In this document: in pieces, positions 8,872 through 17,806 of the stretch | Layout of the letters: the number at the start of each line of letters is the position of its first letter | How positions within the stretch are numbered: position 1 is the first letter of the stretch | NCBI RefSeq assembly: GCF_003056305.1 | Contig: NZ_PYVX01000002.1 | Coordinates: 620,001-684,000 of the forward strand | Direction: 5' to 3' | DNA from: Halomonas denitrificans | Lineage (GTDB): Bacteria > Pseudomonadota > Gammaproteobacteria > Pseudomonadales > Halomonadaceae | DNA: 64,000 nt | Notes under the pieces: generated by a model | Databases searched by the model: none | What the model was told of the DNA's origin: nothing | What the model saw: the letters and a program-made list of their open reading frames with translations, nothing else | Made by a program: the position numbers and the translations under genes

Positions 8872-9026
8872 GCACACTCCCTGTTCTGCAATCTTCGGCA
8901 AGACGGATAGTGTAGGGAAGTCGTCAGGTGAATGGCATTCATGATTTGGTGTATGCCCGTCGGCGATGACGCGGGCGTGACAGGGGGCGGCGCCTGCCAA
9001 GGGCGAAACGGGCGAGAGGAGCGACG
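8872..9026. promoter_or_regulatory. Divergent intergenic region, antiporter and yegS-like gene
   Basis: This 155-base region separates two divergent genes. It contains a perfect short inverted repeat GAATG-G-CATTC at 8930-8940. I see no strong consensus promoter on either strand. Confidence 0.35.
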
Positions 9027-9929
9027 ATGGCCAGACTGATCCTCAACGGCAAGTCGGCACAGCTGCCGGCGGTGCGCGAGGCGGTCTTCGCCCGGCGGGC
9101 GGCGGGCGATGCCCTCGAGGTGCGCGTCACCTGGGAGGCCGGCGACGCCGCGCGCCTGGCGGAAGAGGCCGCCCGCGAGGGCGTCGATCGCGTGATCGCC
9201 GGCGGCGGTGACGGCACCGTCAACGAGGTGGTCAACGGCCTGATGCGCGTGGCGCGGGAACGCCGCCCGGTGCTCGGCATCCTGCCCCTGGGCAGCGCCA
9301 ACGATTTCGCCACCTCGCTGGGCCTGCCGCTGGCCAGCGAGCCGGCCCTCGCGGCGGCCCTTGGCCTGCCGGGGCATCCCGTCGACGTGCCCCGCCTCGA
9401 CGACTGGCATTTCCTCAACATGGCCACCGCCGGCTTCGGGGCCGAGATCACCTCCTCCACGCCCAAGGGCCTGAAGCGGCTGCTCGGCGGCGGCGCCTAC
9501 TCGCTGATCGGGGCCGTCAAGGCCTGGCACATCACCCACTATGCCGGGCGGCTGCGCTGGCCGGGGGGCGAGCGCCGGGTCGAGGTCTGCCTGCTGGCCA
9601 TCGGCAACGGTCGCCAGTCGGGCGGGGGGCACCTGCTCACTCCCCAGGCGACCCTGGACGACGCCCACCTCGACGTGCTGATCCTGCACGACATCGGCTC
9701 GCTCACCCAGCTGCGCGCAATGCGCCACGAGCTCGAGACGCGTCCTGCCCGCGGCACCCACGTGGATACCCTGCGGGTCGATCGGCTCACCTTCGAGGCC
9801 GACGAGCCGGTGCCCCTCACCCTGGATGGCGAGCCCGACCAGCGCCAGGGGTTCACGGTGTCGATCGAGCCCGCGGCGCTGTCGCTGGCGATGCCGCCCG
9901 ACTGCCCGCTGCTCTCCCGGCCGGCATGA
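9027..9929 (+). CDS. yegS: YegS/DAGK family lipid kinase
   Basis: This 300-residue protein belongs to the diacylglycerol-kinase catalytic family. The ATP-binding motif GGGDGTVNEVVNGL is at about residues 59-72, followed by LGILPLGSANDFA, both hallmarks of YegS-type lipid kinases. These phosphorylate lipid headgroups such as phosphatidylglycerol or a related diacyl substrate at the inner membrane; the physiological substrate is uncertain. Length equals E. coli YegS (299). The ATG has GAGGAG nine bases upstream. Confidence 0.9.
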   Translation: MARLILNGKSAQLPAVREAVFARRAAGDALEVRVTWEAGDAARLAEEAAREGVDRVIAGGGDGTVNEVVNGLMRVARERRPVLGILPLGSANDFATSLGLPLASEPALAAALGLPGHPVDVPRLDDWHFLNMATAGFGAEITSSTPKGLKRLLGGGAYSLIGAVKAWHITHYAGRLRWPGGERRVEVCLLAIGNGRQSGGGHLLTPQATLDDAHLDVLILHDIGSLTQLRAMRHELETRPARGTHVDTLRVDRLTFEADEPVPLTLDGEPDQRQGFTVSIEPAALSLAMPPDCPLLSRPA

Positions 9930-10012
9930 GGCTACTATGAACGCTCGGACATGAGATACGTGGCCACCGCCCTCGGGCGGACCGATTCGAGTCGACAAGG
10001 GAAGACGACATC

Positions 10013-10609
10013 ATGAGCCTCTCGCTGATTCTCCCCGTGGTACTGCTGGGCCTCCTGCTGGTCTACGGGGTGGCCATCTACAATCGCCTGGTGGCACTGA
10101 AGAACCGCTACCAGAACGCCTTCGCCCAGATCGAGGTGCAGCTCAAGCGCCGTCACGACTTGATCCCCAACCTGGTCGAGACGGCGAAGGCCTACATGAG
10201 CCACGAGCGGGAAACCCTGCAGGCGGTGACCGAGGCGCGCAATGCCGCCGAGGTGGGGCTCCAGCACGCCGCGGCCCGGCCCGGTGAGCCCGGCCCGATG
10301 GCCGAGCTGGCTGGCGCCGAGGGCGCGCTGGGCGCCGCGCTCGGACGCCTCAACGTGGTGATGGAGGCCTATCCGGACCTCAAGGCCTCGGAGAACATGC
10401 GTCAGCTCAGCGAGACGCTCACCACGACCGAGAACCGGGTGGCCTTCGCCCGGCAGGCCTACAACGATGCGGTGATGCAGTACAACACCTATCGGCAGAG
10501 CTTCCCCCCGGTGCTGCTGGCCGGCTCCTTCGGCCACAAGCGTGAGGCAGCCCTGCTTGAGTTCGATGACAGCGCCGAGATCCAGACGGCGCCTCGTGTG
10601 ACGTTCTGA
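10013..10609 (+). CDS. lemA: LemA family protein
   Basis: The 198-residue product has one N-terminal membrane helix (about residues 3-23) and then the LemA coiled-coil helical domain, with the characteristic YNRLVALKNRY, QIEVQLKRRHDLIPNLVETAKAY and ENRVAFARQAYNDAVMQYN segments. LemA proteins are anchored with a long helical domain outside the membrane; function is poorly defined. The gene is followed after 10 bases by an M48 metalloprotease gene, the usual operon partner in proteobacteria, suggesting LemA assists or regulates that protease. Confidence 0.93.
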   Translation: MSLSLILPVVLLGLLLVYGVAIYNRLVALKNRYQNAFAQIEVQLKRRHDLIPNLVETAKAYMSHERETLQAVTEARNAAEVGLQHAAARPGEPGPMAELAGAEGALGAALGRLNVVMEAYPDLKASENMRQLSETLTTTENRVAFARQAYNDAVMQYNTYRQSFPPVLLAGSFGHKREAALLEFDDSAEIQTAPRVTF

Positions 10610-10619
10610 GTCACTGCCC

Positions 10620-12596
10620 ATGGACTTCTTTACGGCACAGGATCGTGCCCGCCGCATGACCGGCCGGCTGGTCATTCTGCTGGTGCTGGCGGTGGCCGCC
10701 CTGATCGTCGCGGCGTCCCTGGCGGTGGCGCTGGCGGTGACCCTGCTCGATGTCGGGTCGCTTGCCGCCGATCCCCTGGCACGGGCCCTGGAGCCACGCC
10801 TGCTGGGCGGGGTGGCCACGGTGGTGATCCTGGTGGTCGGCCTGGGAAGCCTGGTGCGCCACCTCCAGCTGCGCGCCGGCGGTAGCGTGGTAGCCGCGGC
10901 CCTGGGCGGACGACCGCTCAACCTGGAGACCCGCAACGAGGAGGAGCGCCGGCTGCTCAACGTGGTGGAGGAGATGGCCATCGCCTCCGGCATGCCGGTG
11001 CCGGAGGTCTTCGTGCTCGAGGATCAGGCGATCAATGCCTTCGCCGCGGGCCATGACCTCGACGATGCGGCCATCGGCGTCACCCGGGGCGCCCTCGAGG
11101 CACTGGATCGGGATCAGCTGCAGGGGGTGATCGCCCACGAGTTCAGCCATATCCTCCACGGTGACATGCGCCTGAACCTGCGGCTGGTGGCGCTGCTGCA
11201 CGGCGTGCTGGTGATCGGCCTGGCCGGTCGCCTGCTGCTGCACTCCTCCGGCGGCAGCCATCGGACGCGCTCCCGGCGGGGTGGGGGACATGTCGCGGTG
11301 CTGGGCCTCGGCGCGGCGCTGACGGTGCTGGGCTATGCCGGCACCCTGTGCGGCAACTTGATTAAGGCGGCGGTGAGCCGCCAGCGGGAGTTCCTGGCCG
11401 ATGCCAGCGCCGTCCAGTACACCCGCCATCCCGAGGGGATCGGCGGGGCCCTGAAAGTGCTGGCCGCCCATCGCCTCGGCTCGCGACTGCTCGCCGCCCA
11501 TGCCCAGGAGTTCAGCCATCTGTTCTTCGGTAGTGGCGTGCGTTCGCTGTCCCGCCTCACCGCCACGCATCCGCCGCTGGAGGCGCGCATCCGCCGCCTA
11601 GAGCCCCACTGGGACGGTAGCCTGCCCCCCGCGCCGGCCATCCGACCGGCATCGCCACCTGCTGCGGCCATGCCGCGCAGGGGGACCGCCGCCCTGACGG
11701 CGGGGGCGGCGGCCGGCCAGACGAACGCCGGTACCGCGGTGGTCGAGGAGAGGCTCGCCGACGCCGTCGTGGCCAGTGTCGGCCGCCCGAGCGCCGGGGA
11801 CATCGACCGCGCTCGTCGGCGGCTCGGCGAGATCGACGAGCGCCTGATCGAGGCCGCCCACGAGCCCTCTGCCGCCCGGGCGCTGGTCTACGGAATCCTG
11901 ATGGGCGCCGATCCTGCCAGTCGCGAGGCACAGCGCGAGGCCCTGATTGGCCAGGCTCAGCCCGATGTGCTCGTCGAACTCGCGTCGCTCGAGGGGCCGC
12001 TGTCACGACTGTTGCCGGGCCAGCGCCTGCCGCTGATGGAACTTGCGCTGCCCGTGCTGCGCCGGCTCTCGGTGGTGCAGTCGACGCGGTTCCAGGCCTG
12101 CCTGCGCCGGTTGATGGCCCTGGAGTCGCATCCGGGGGCCCTGCAGTGGGCGCTGCACCGGATCGTGCTGCAGGGGCTTGCCGGCGAGCGCCGGGCTCGG
12201 CGCGACCGCCATCTGGCCGACCTCTCAGGCCCGCTCTCCCTGCTGCTCTCGACGCTGGCTCGGGCCGGCCGGCAGGATGAGCTGCCGACGCACGATGCCG
12301 TCGAACGGCTCTCGGCTGCGCTGGGCGTGCCTCTGGATGTCGTCCCCGAGCCGGCGCGGGCCACGGATCTCGACTGGGCCATGGCACGACTGGTGCGTCT
12401 GGCCACGTCCGAGCGGGCCCCGCTGCTGGCGGCCATGAGCTGCTGCGTGACCCACGATGGCCGGATCGAGCCCGAGGAGGCGGAGCTGCTGTGTGCGGTG
12501 GCCTGGACACTGGGGTGTCCACTGCCGAATCCGGCGCGCCCGCTCGATGAGTCGGAAGGCGGTGTGGCTGGCGAGTCGGCGGAGGAGACGGCATGA
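10620..12596 (+). CDS. M48 family membrane metallopeptidase with C-terminal extension
   Basis: This 658-residue protein starts with two membrane helices (about 12-40 and 60-80), then an HtpX-like peptidase domain. The zinc motif HEFSH is at residues 173-177 and the third ligand E257 lies in REFLADA; two more hydrophobic segments lie between them. The last 330 residues are far beyond HtpX length (about 290) and end in a helix-rich domain with [24 protein letters not shown], which resembles the acidic motif of TerB-like domains. The gene follows lemA by 10 bases and is surely co-transcribed. A role in membrane-protein quality control is an inference from the family. Confidence 0.88.
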   Translation: MDFFTAQDRARRMTGRLVILLVLAVAALIVAASLAVALAVTLLDVGSLAADPLARALEPRLLGGVATVVILVVGLGSLVRHLQLRAGGSVVAAALGGRPLNLETRNEEERRLLNVVEEMAIASGMPVPEVFVLEDQAINAFAAGHDLDDAAIGVTRGALEALDRDQLQGVIAHEFSHILHGDMRLNLRLVALLHGVLVIGLAGRLLLHSSGGSHRTRSRRGGGHVAVLGLGAALTVLGYAGTLCGNLIKAAVSRQREFLADASAVQYTRHPEGIGGALKVLAAHRLGSRLLAAHAQEFSHLFFGSGVRSLSRLTATHPPLEARIRRLEPHWDGSLPPAPAIRPASPPAAAMPRRGTAALTAGAAAGQTNAGTAVVEERLADAVVASVGRPSAGDIDRARRRLGEIDERLIEAAHEPSAARALVYGILMGADPASREAQREALIGQAQPDVLVELASLEGPLSRLLPGQRLPLMELALPVLRRLSVVQSTRFQACLRRLMALESHPGALQWALHRIVLQGLAGERRARRDRHLADLSGPLSLLLSTLARAGRQDELPTHDAVERLSAALGVPLDVVPEPARATDLDWAMARLVRLATSERAPLLAAMSCCVTHDGRIEPEEAELLCAVAWTLGCPLPNPARPLDESEGGVAGESAEETA

Positions 12597-12639
12597 TGAG
12601 GAATCGTTTGCCCATCTCTCATCAGCGGAGGACGTCGCG

Positions 12640-13068
12640 ATGCTCACCCCCTTTCACCTGGCCGTCCAGGTCCGTGACCTCGACGAGGCCCGGCGCTTCT
12701 ACGGCGACCTGCTGGGCTGCCCCGAGGGGCGCGCCAGCGATACCTGGATCGACTTCAACCTCTATGGCCACCAGTTCGTCTGCCACCTGAACCCGGCGCT
12801 GGGCGAGCGGGGCCTCGACGACCATCGCAATCCGGTCGACGGCCACGGGGTGCCGGTCCCTCACTTCGGCGTGGTGCTGGAGATGGCCGACTGGGAAGCC
12901 CTGGTCGATCGCCTCACCGCGGCGGGCGTGCGCTTCGAGATCGAGCCCTACCTGCGCTTTCGCGGCGAGCCGGGCGAGCAGGCCACCATGTTCTTCCGCG
13001 ACCCCAGCGGCAATGCCCTCGAGTTCAAGGCCTTCCGCGATATCGCCGGCCAGCTGTTCGCCACCTGA
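12640..13068 (+). CDS. VOC/glyoxalase superfamily protein
   Basis: The 142-residue protein has the paired beta-alpha-beta-beta-beta modules of the vicinal oxygen chelate fold: the first starts [22 protein letters not shown] and the second ends [16 protein letters not shown], both standard VOC signatures. Candidate metal ligands are H6 and the glutamate of LEFKAF. It resembles dioxygenase- and glyoxalase-like members without allowing a substrate to be named. GGAGG lies eight bases before the ATG at 12640. It begins 43 bases after the M48 gene on the same strand and may be read from the same transcript. Confidence 0.85.
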   Translation: MLTPFHLAVQVRDLDEARRFYGDLLGCPEGRASDTWIDFNLYGHQFVCHLNPALGERGLDDHRNPVDGHGVPVPHFGVVLEMADWEALVDRLTAAGVRFEIEPYLRFRGEPGEQATMFFRDPSGNALEFKAFRDIAGQLFAT

Positions 13069-13145
13069 GACACCCCGTCACCTTGCGGCCGTGAGGGGGC
13101 TCTGGTGCAATGGCGCCCCTTTTCGGCAGCAACAGGAGAACGCTC

Positions 13146-13862
13146 ATGAAACCCTGGATGCCGCTGGTCACGGCCCTGGCGCTGGTCGCGGGGCTCGCCG
13201 GATGCGACGGCGGGGAGGAGTCGCCGACGTCGGGGCAGGGCGACGGGGCCCCGTCGACGGCGAGCCAGCCGGCGGAGCCGGCGCCCGCGACGACCGAGGC
13301 GCCGCCTGCCAGCGAGGAGACGACCGAGCCGCTCGAGGAGCCGCCCGCCGATCAGGCCGACGAGGCGTCGGCCGCGACCGAGCCGGCCAGCGAGGCATCG
13401 GCGGCCGAGACGTCGGGAGTGGCGGGCGAGATCGCCGTCGAGGCAGCGGACGATGCCGGGCCCGCGATGAGTGACGAGGCGCTGCCTGGCGAGACGAGCC
13501 GCACCGACGTCGATGCCATCCTCGAGGAGACCGAGCGGCGCTTCGAGGAGGCCAGCCGGCGCATCGACGAGCAGTTCGAGCAGGCGGAGCGGCAGCGGCC
13601 CGAGGGCGAGGCGCTCCCCGAGGTCGAGAGCTCGACCGATCTGGACGCGGTGCTGGAGGAGTCCTCCCCGCTACCGGAGGAGGTCTCGACGGTGCCGGAC
13701 GAACTCGGCGAGGCGGAGGTCGACGCCATCATCGAGGAGACCGAGAAGCGCTTCGAGGAGGCGAGTCGCCAGATCGAGGCGCAGTTCCAGGAGGCCGAGC
13801 GTCAGGCACCGGAAGCCTCGTCCGAGCTCGAGATCGACGCCGGCCCCGACGCGGCCGAGTGA
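13146..13862 (+). CDS. Acidic repeat-containing lipoprotein, unknown function
   Basis: The 238-residue product has a lipoprotein signal peptide with lipobox LAGC (C20) followed by a long low-complexity region rich in Glu, Ala, Ser, Thr and Pro. A 31-residue unit, beginning TDVDAILEETERRFEEASRR at residue 120, recurs near residue 190 (AEVDAIIEETEKRFEEASRQ); a shortened relative (TDLDAVLEESS) lies between them. The units look like amphipathic coiled-coil helices. Envelope location and a spacer or scaffolding role are inferences; I recognise no family. AGGAGA lies six bases upstream of the ATG. A bidirectional terminator follows. Confidence 0.72.
   Translation: MKPWMPLVTALALVAGLAGCDGGEESPTSGQGDGAPSTASQPAEPAPATTEAPPASEETTEPLEEPPADQADEASAATEPASEASAAETSGVAGEIAVEAADDAGPAMSDEALPGETSRTDVDAILEETERRFEEASRRIDEQFEQAERQRPEGEALPEVESSTDLDAVLEESSPLPEEVSTVPDELGEAEVDAIIEETEKRFEEASRQIEAQFQEAERQAPEASSELEIDAGPDAAE
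13503..13595 (+). repeat. Intragenic 93-base repeat, copy A
   Basis: Encodes residues 120-150 of the acidic lipoprotein, a coiled-coil-like unit with the pattern DVDAILEETERRFEEAS. It pairs with copy B at 13713-13805. Confidence 0.75.
13713..13805 (+). repeat. Intragenic 93-base repeat, copy B
   Basis: Encodes residues 190-220 of the same lipoprotein (EVDAIIEETEKRFEEAS pattern), in register with copy A at 13503-13595. About two thirds of the residues are identical and most changes are conservative, as expected from an old internal duplication. Confidence 0.75.
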
Positions 13863-13891
13863 GCCACGCGCCCCTGCCGAGCGCCCACGAA

Positions 13892-13915
13892 AAAGGCCCA
13901 CCGAGGTGGGCCTTT
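13892..13915. terminator. Bidirectional terminator between lipoprotein gene and cspA
   Basis: AAAGGCCCAC and GTGGGCCTTT form a 10-bp stem with loop CGAG. A-rich sequence (GAAAAA) on one side and CTTTCT on the other give usable tracts on both strands, matching the convergent genes. Confidence 0.85.
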
Positions 13916-13969
13916 CTCTGTGACGCTCGGGCGGGAATGCCGCCCGGTCGTCTCCGTGTCAACCGAGGA

Positions 13970-14176
13970 TCAGTCGGCGGCGCGGATGTTGGAGGCCTGA
14001 AGGCCTTTCTTGCCCTGGGTCACTTCGAAGGTGACTTTCTGGCCGTCCTGCAGGGACTTGAAGCCTTCAGCCTGAATCTCGGAGAAGTGAGCGAACAGGT
14101 CATCACCGCCGTCGTCCGGAGAGATGAAGCCGTAGCCCTTGGTGTCGTTGAACCACTTGACAGTGCCAGTTGCCAT
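13970..14176 (-). CDS. cspA: Cold-shock protein, CspA family
   Basis: This 68-residue single-domain cold-shock protein binds single-stranded RNA and DNA. It starts [20 protein letters not shown], carrying RNP1 (KGYGFI), and RNP2 appears as DDLFAHFS; the aromatic residues that stack on bases are kept. Length is standard. AAGGAA lies upstream of the ATG. A putative promoter about 190 bases upstream implies a leader of roughly 158 bases, similar to the long thermosensing leaders of enterobacterial cspA mRNAs. Which paralogue of the family this is cannot be decided; cspD- and cspE-like roles are possible. Confidence 0.93.
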   Translation of the reverse strand: MATGTVKWFNDTKGYGFISPDDGGDDLFAHFSEIQAEGFKSLQDGQKVTFEVTQGKKGLQASNIRAAD

Positions 14177-14340
14177 TGTCGATTTCCTTAACTAACTAAA
14201 TAATGGTGCTGGGCCTGGGAGGGTCGACCTCGCCATGGACCCGTAATACGTGGGCAGGACAAGAAGCAAGTGCGCACCGGGTATATCGAAGGAATCGAAG
14301 TACAACTGACGACTTTTCTGCTTGCTGACCAACGTAGCGG
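14177..14340 (-). promoter_or_regulatory. Long 5' leader of the cold-shock gene
   Basis: Between the putative transcription start (about 14334) and the ATG lie roughly 158 untranslated bases without an open frame of note. It includes the interrupted palindrome TTCGA-TTCC-TTCGA-like sequence near 14286-14300 and an A/T-rich ribosome-binding region (TTAGTTAGTTAAGGAAAT). Length and placement match cspA leaders known to refold with temperature. I did not find a convincing copy of the enterobacterial cold box. Confidence 0.45.
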
Positions 14341-14369
14341 ATAGTGCTACAGCGCCAGGGTTGCGTCAA
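14341..14369 (-). promoter_or_regulatory. Putative promoter of the cold-shock gene
   Basis: On the minus strand TTGACG (14369-14364) and CACTAT (14346-14341) are spaced by 17 bases. The -35 is five of six to consensus and the -10 is weak. The remainder of the 304-base gap up to 14480 holds only the upstream region of the TM2 gene, in which I see no clear signal. Confidence 0.45.
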
Positions 14370-14480
14370 CACGGTGTCGCAGGGAGACTGGCGCTGCCGC
14401 CCGCAAAAACACTGTAGATGGAAAGCCCGGGAGCGTCCAGCCTCCATCTCGCCCCCTTTTTCACCGAAAAGAGAGCTTTC

Positions 14481-14906
14481 ATGACCCAACCGCATCTCGC
14501 CTCCAGCGACACCCACAGCAAGGTGGTCGGCTACCTGCTGTGGCTGTTCGGCTTCCTCGGCGCCCACCGTTTCTACTATGGCAAGCCGGTCACCGGCACC
14601 CTCTGGTTCTTCACCCTGGGGCTGCTCGGTATCGGTTGGCTGATCGATCTCTTCCTGATCCCCTCCATGGACCGCCAGGCGGACCTGCGCTTCCAGGCCG
14701 GCCCCACCAACTACACCCTGGCCTGGCTGCTGCTGACCTTCCTCGGGGTGTTCGGCATCCATCGCTTCTACCTCGGCAAGTGGCTGACCGGCATCCTCTA
14801 TCTGCTGACCTTCGGCCTCTTCGGCCTCGGCGTGCTCTACGACTTCTGGACCCTCAACGACCAGATCTCCATGCGCCATGCCCGCCGCGGCATCTTCAAC
14901 GGCTGA
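14481..14906 (+). CDS. TM2 domain-containing membrane protein
   Basis: The 141-residue protein holds two TM2-type modules, each a pair of hydrophobic helices around a GAHRFYYGK / GIHRFYLGK motif (about residues 26-34 and 94-102). Between helices the G-x-G-W/L-x-x-D pattern (GIGWLIDLFLIP, GLGVLYDFWTL) is kept. TM2 proteins are small membrane proteins of unknown function. The start at 14481 has GAGAG upstream. It is divergent from the cold-shock gene. Confidence 0.85.
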   Translation: MTQPHLASSDTHSKVVGYLLWLFGFLGAHRFYYGKPVTGTLWFFTLGLLGIGWLIDLFLIPSMDRQADLRFQAGPTNYTLAWLLLTFLGVFGIHRFYLGKWLTGILYLLTFGLFGLGVLYDFWTLNDQISMRHARRGIFNG

Positions 14907-14978
14907 TCGTCGGGCGCCGTTTATCGTGGAAGGCAATCGCCTTCGTGAGTCTGGGGTGAATGAGGTCTGGAGAGTGGC

Positions 14979-15623
14979 ATGTTGATCGACGCACAGTTCT
15001 GGCCGTTCCTGGTGGCCATCACCCTGCTCAGCATGAGCCCCGGGGTGGATACGCTGCTGGTGATCCGCAACACCGCACGGGGCGGCTGGCGCGACGGCGT
15101 GGCGACCAGCCTGGCCATCTGCTGCGGGCTCTTCGTTCACGCCACCGTCTCGGCGCTCGGGATCTCGCTGATCCTCTTGCAATCGGCCTGGGCCTTCGGG
15201 CTGCTCAAGCTGGCCGGCGCTGCCTACCTGGTGTGGCTGGGCGTGGCGAGCCTGCTGGCCGCCCGCCGGGGCCAGGGGCTGCCCGTGGTCGCCGTCGGCA
15301 CGGAGCGCGCATCGGTGCCGCTGTGGCGGCCGGTGCGGGAGGGGCTGCTCTCCAACGTGCTCAATCCCAAGACGGTGGTCTTCTACATGGCCTTCCTGCC
15401 GCAGTTCATCGCCCCGGGGGATCCGGCGCTCGCCAAGTCGCTGTGGCTCGCCGGGGTGCACTTCGTGGTGGCCAACCTGTGGCAGATCGGCATCGTGGCG
15501 ATGGTCGGCAGCGCCGGTCGGTGGCTCGCGAGCGCCGCCTTCGCGCGCTGGCTCAACGGCCTGACCGGGGGCGTGCTGGTCGGCTTCGGCGTCAAGCTGG
15601 CGCTGACCCGCCCCCCGACCTGA
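14979..15623 (+). CDS. LysE/RhtB family exporter
   Basis: This 214-residue inner-membrane protein has six predicted helices and the LysE-family signature near the N-terminus (LLSMSPGVDTLLVIRNTARGG) followed by GLFVHATVSALGIS. Members export amino acids or their analogues, such as homoserine, threonine or lysine; the substrate here cannot be told. The gene stands alone between the TM2 gene and a hairpin terminator at 15642. Confidence 0.9.
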   Translation: MLIDAQFWPFLVAITLLSMSPGVDTLLVIRNTARGGWRDGVATSLAICCGLFVHATVSALGISLILLQSAWAFGLLKLAGAAYLVWLGVASLLAARRGQGLPVVAVGTERASVPLWRPVREGLLSNVLNPKTVVFYMAFLPQFIAPGDPALAKSLWLAGVHFVVANLWQIGIVAMVGSAGRWLASAAFARWLNGLTGGVLVGFGVKLALTRPPT

Positions 15624-15641
15624 CGCGGATGCCGAAACGCC

Positions 15642-15676
15642 AGCGGCCCCGGGACTTCCCGGGGCCGCTTTCGTCT
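15642..15676. terminator. Terminator between lysE-like gene and slt
   Basis: AGCGGCCCCGGG (15642-15653) pairs perfectly with CCCGGGGCCGCT (15658-15669) around loop ACTT, followed on the plus strand by TTCGTCT. It lies between convergent genes. Confidence 0.8.
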
Positions 15677-15706
15677 GGGGCTGGTGAGTGGAGGCGCGGC
15701 TCTGGC

Positions 15707-17647
15707 TCAGTTGCTGGCCAGCAGCGAGCGGTCGTAGCGCACCGAGGTCTCCGCCGGGGTCAGCAGCGAGACACCGGCGCTGTCGCCGCCGTTGGCCAGG
15801 CTCTCGAAGATCACCCGGTAGGCGAGCACCGCCTGCACGTAGTCGCGGGTCTCGCGGAAGGGGATGCTCTCGACGAAGAGATCGAACGCCTGGGGCGCCT
15901 CGCGCAGCCAGCGGTCGACGCGGTGGGGGCCGGCGTTGTAGGCCGCCGTGGCGGCCAGGCGGTTGCCCTGGTAGCGGTCGAGCATGTCGCGGATGTAAGT
16001 GCTGCCGAGCCGGATATTGACGGCGGGGTCGAGCACGCCGTAGGGCCCCGGGTCGCTGATGCCGAGCTGCCGGCTGACCTGGGTGGCGGTGCCCGGCATC
16101 AGCTGCATCAGGCCGCGGGCCCCGGCCGGTGACAGCGCCTCGGGATTGTAGGCGCTCTCGCGCCGGGCGATGCCCATCAGCAGGTAGGGGTCGACGCGGG
16201 TCTGCTCGCCCCAGTGCAGGAACTGGTCGCGATAGGCCTCCGGGAAGCGCCACGCCAGGTCGTCCCACAGCTTGCCGGCGATGGTGGTCTGCACCAGCCG
16301 GGCCTGCCAGCCGCGCCGCTGGGCGTAGTCGGCCATCAGCCGGGCCTGCGCCTCGCTGCCGCGCGCCACGGCGGCGTACCACTCGCTGGCGGCGAGCCCC
16401 GGCTCGCCGATGCGCAACAGCGCCTCGGTGCGGCGCACGGCCGGCCACTCGGCCACCGCCCGGCGGCTCGCCTCGTCGATATGGGGGCGGGCCTGGTTGA
16501 GGGCGTAGGGGCGATCGAGGCGATCGGCGGCGGCGAAGCCGAAGAAGTTGCGCTCCCCGGCGGCGCGGGCATAGGCCTCGCGAGCCCGGGCGTCGTCGCC
16601 CTGCTGCTCCAGGGCTCGCGCCCGCCAGTACTGCCAGCGACTCTCGCCTTGCTGGGCGGCGTCCATCCGCTCGATCCAGGCGATCACCCCCGCCCAGTCG
16701 CGCTCGCCGAGCGCCGTCCTGACCCTGAGCTCGAGCAGGTCGTCGTCATCGCGCCGCGTCAGCAGATCATCGACCCAGCCGAGGTTCTGGTCGACGTCGC
16801 GGACCATGGAGTAGAAGGCCAGGTCGTGCTCGATCTCGCGGCGATGGCGTTCCTGCAGGGCGAGGTGAGGGGCGAGCTTGCGCCACGCCTCCAGGGCGGC
16901 CTCGGTATCCGCCCGGGTGAAGCCGTGCATGGCGGCGGCATAGAGCGCGCTGGTGCCGCGGCACTCCGGCCCGAGGCAGGCGGGCGTGCGGGTGACGGCG
17001 GAAAAGTCCTGCTCGAGCACGCGCATGGCCGTGCGGCCGTTCTGCCACTCGCTGCCGAGCATGCGGCCGAGGTAGTCGGCAAGCCCGTTTTCGCCGGCTT
17101 GCCAGGCGAGGGTCATGCGCTCCCAGACCGCCTCCTGATCGATCTCTCCACTGGCTCGCAGGGTGTTAAAGAGGGTGTCGCAGGCGTCCGGCTGGGAGCG
17201 GCCGACCCGCCACAGCTCGCGCCCCCCCTCGGCGGCCGCCTGCGGGTCGGTGCCCAGCAGGGCGGTGTAGTAGTGGCACTGGCGCTCGGTGCCTGCCGGC
17301 ACGCCGTTGGCCACCGCCCTGAGGCTTTCGTAGCGTCCCGCCTCGCCGTACTGCTCGATGGCCTGGCCGCGCAGCCACCCCCCCAGCGGGCTGTCCTCGT
17401 GGCGCGCAATGAAGGCCAGCACGGCCTCGGGCTCGGCGCCGGGCAGCCGCGCCTTGAGGCGATGGTAGTCGACGTAGCCGACCAGCACGTGATCCTCGAT
17501 GGCGCGCTGGTCGATCTTCTGCCACTGCTGGCTGCGCGCGGCCTGCAGGGCGTCCTGCATGGCGCGATCGCTGCCCTGGGCGAGCAGCGGCAGGCAGCAG
17601 AGGGCGGCGGCGATCAGGGACTTGCAGTGACCGAGTGACGGGGGCAT
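15707..17647 (-). CDS. slt: Soluble lytic murein transglycosylase
   Basis: The 646-residue protein has a Sec signal peptide (cleavage near residue 25, LAQG-SD), a long alpha-helical superhelix of about 440 residues, and a C-terminal SLT catalytic domain. The catalytic glutamate is E497 in ARRESAYNPEALSPAGARGL, followed by LMQLMPGTA and TAAYNAGPHRVDRWL, as in Slt70. It cleaves the MurNAc-GlcNAc bond of peptidoglycan in the periplasm with formation of 1,6-anhydroMurNAc. The start at 17647 gives the signal peptide and has AAGAGGT eight bases upstream; the open frame continues far upstream but is not coding. Confidence 0.93.
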   Translation of the reverse strand: MPPSLGHCKSLIAAALCCLPLLAQGSDRAMQDALQAARSQQWQKIDQRAIEDHVLVGYVDYHRLKARLPGAEPEAVLAFIARHEDSPLGGWLRGQAIEQYGEAGRYESLRAVANGVPAGTERQCHYYTALLGTDPQAAAEGGRELWRVGRSQPDACDTLFNTLRASGEIDQEAVWERMTLAWQAGENGLADYLGRMLGSEWQNGRTAMRVLEQDFSAVTRTPACLGPECRGTSALYAAAMHGFTRADTEAALEAWRKLAPHLALQERHRREIEHDLAFYSMVRDVDQNLGWVDDLLTRRDDDDLLELRVRTALGERDWAGVIAWIERMDAAQQGESRWQYWRARALEQQGDDARAREAYARAAGERNFFGFAAADRLDRPYALNQARPHIDEASRRAVAEWPAVRRTEALLRIGEPGLAASEWYAAVARGSEAQARLMADYAQRRGWQARLVQTTIAGKLWDDLAWRFPEAYRDQFLHWGEQTRVDPYLLMGIARRESAYNPEALSPAGARGLMQLMPGTATQVSRQLGISDPGPYGVLDPAVNIRLGSTYIRDMLDRYQGNRLAATAAYNAGPHRVDRWLREAPQAFDLFVESIPFRETRDYVQAVLAYRVIFESLANGGDSAGVSLLTPAETSVRYDRSLLASN

Positions 17648-17806
17648 GGGGTGACCTCTTGCGGTTCGCGATCGGCGGCCGGCCATGGTGGCCGATGGCG
17701 GCGGCCTTGAGTAGTGTCGCCGTGGCCCGACAGGTGCCGGCTGTCCGGCGCCGCGGGGATCATCTATCGTGTAGCGGGATTCGTGGCTGGCGGCAAGGAG
17801 GAAAGG

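Noticed and set aside
14286..14300. Riboswitch of a known class in the cold-shock leader
   Set aside because: I could not recognise conserved motifs of any known riboswitch class; only the leader length supports an RNA-based control.
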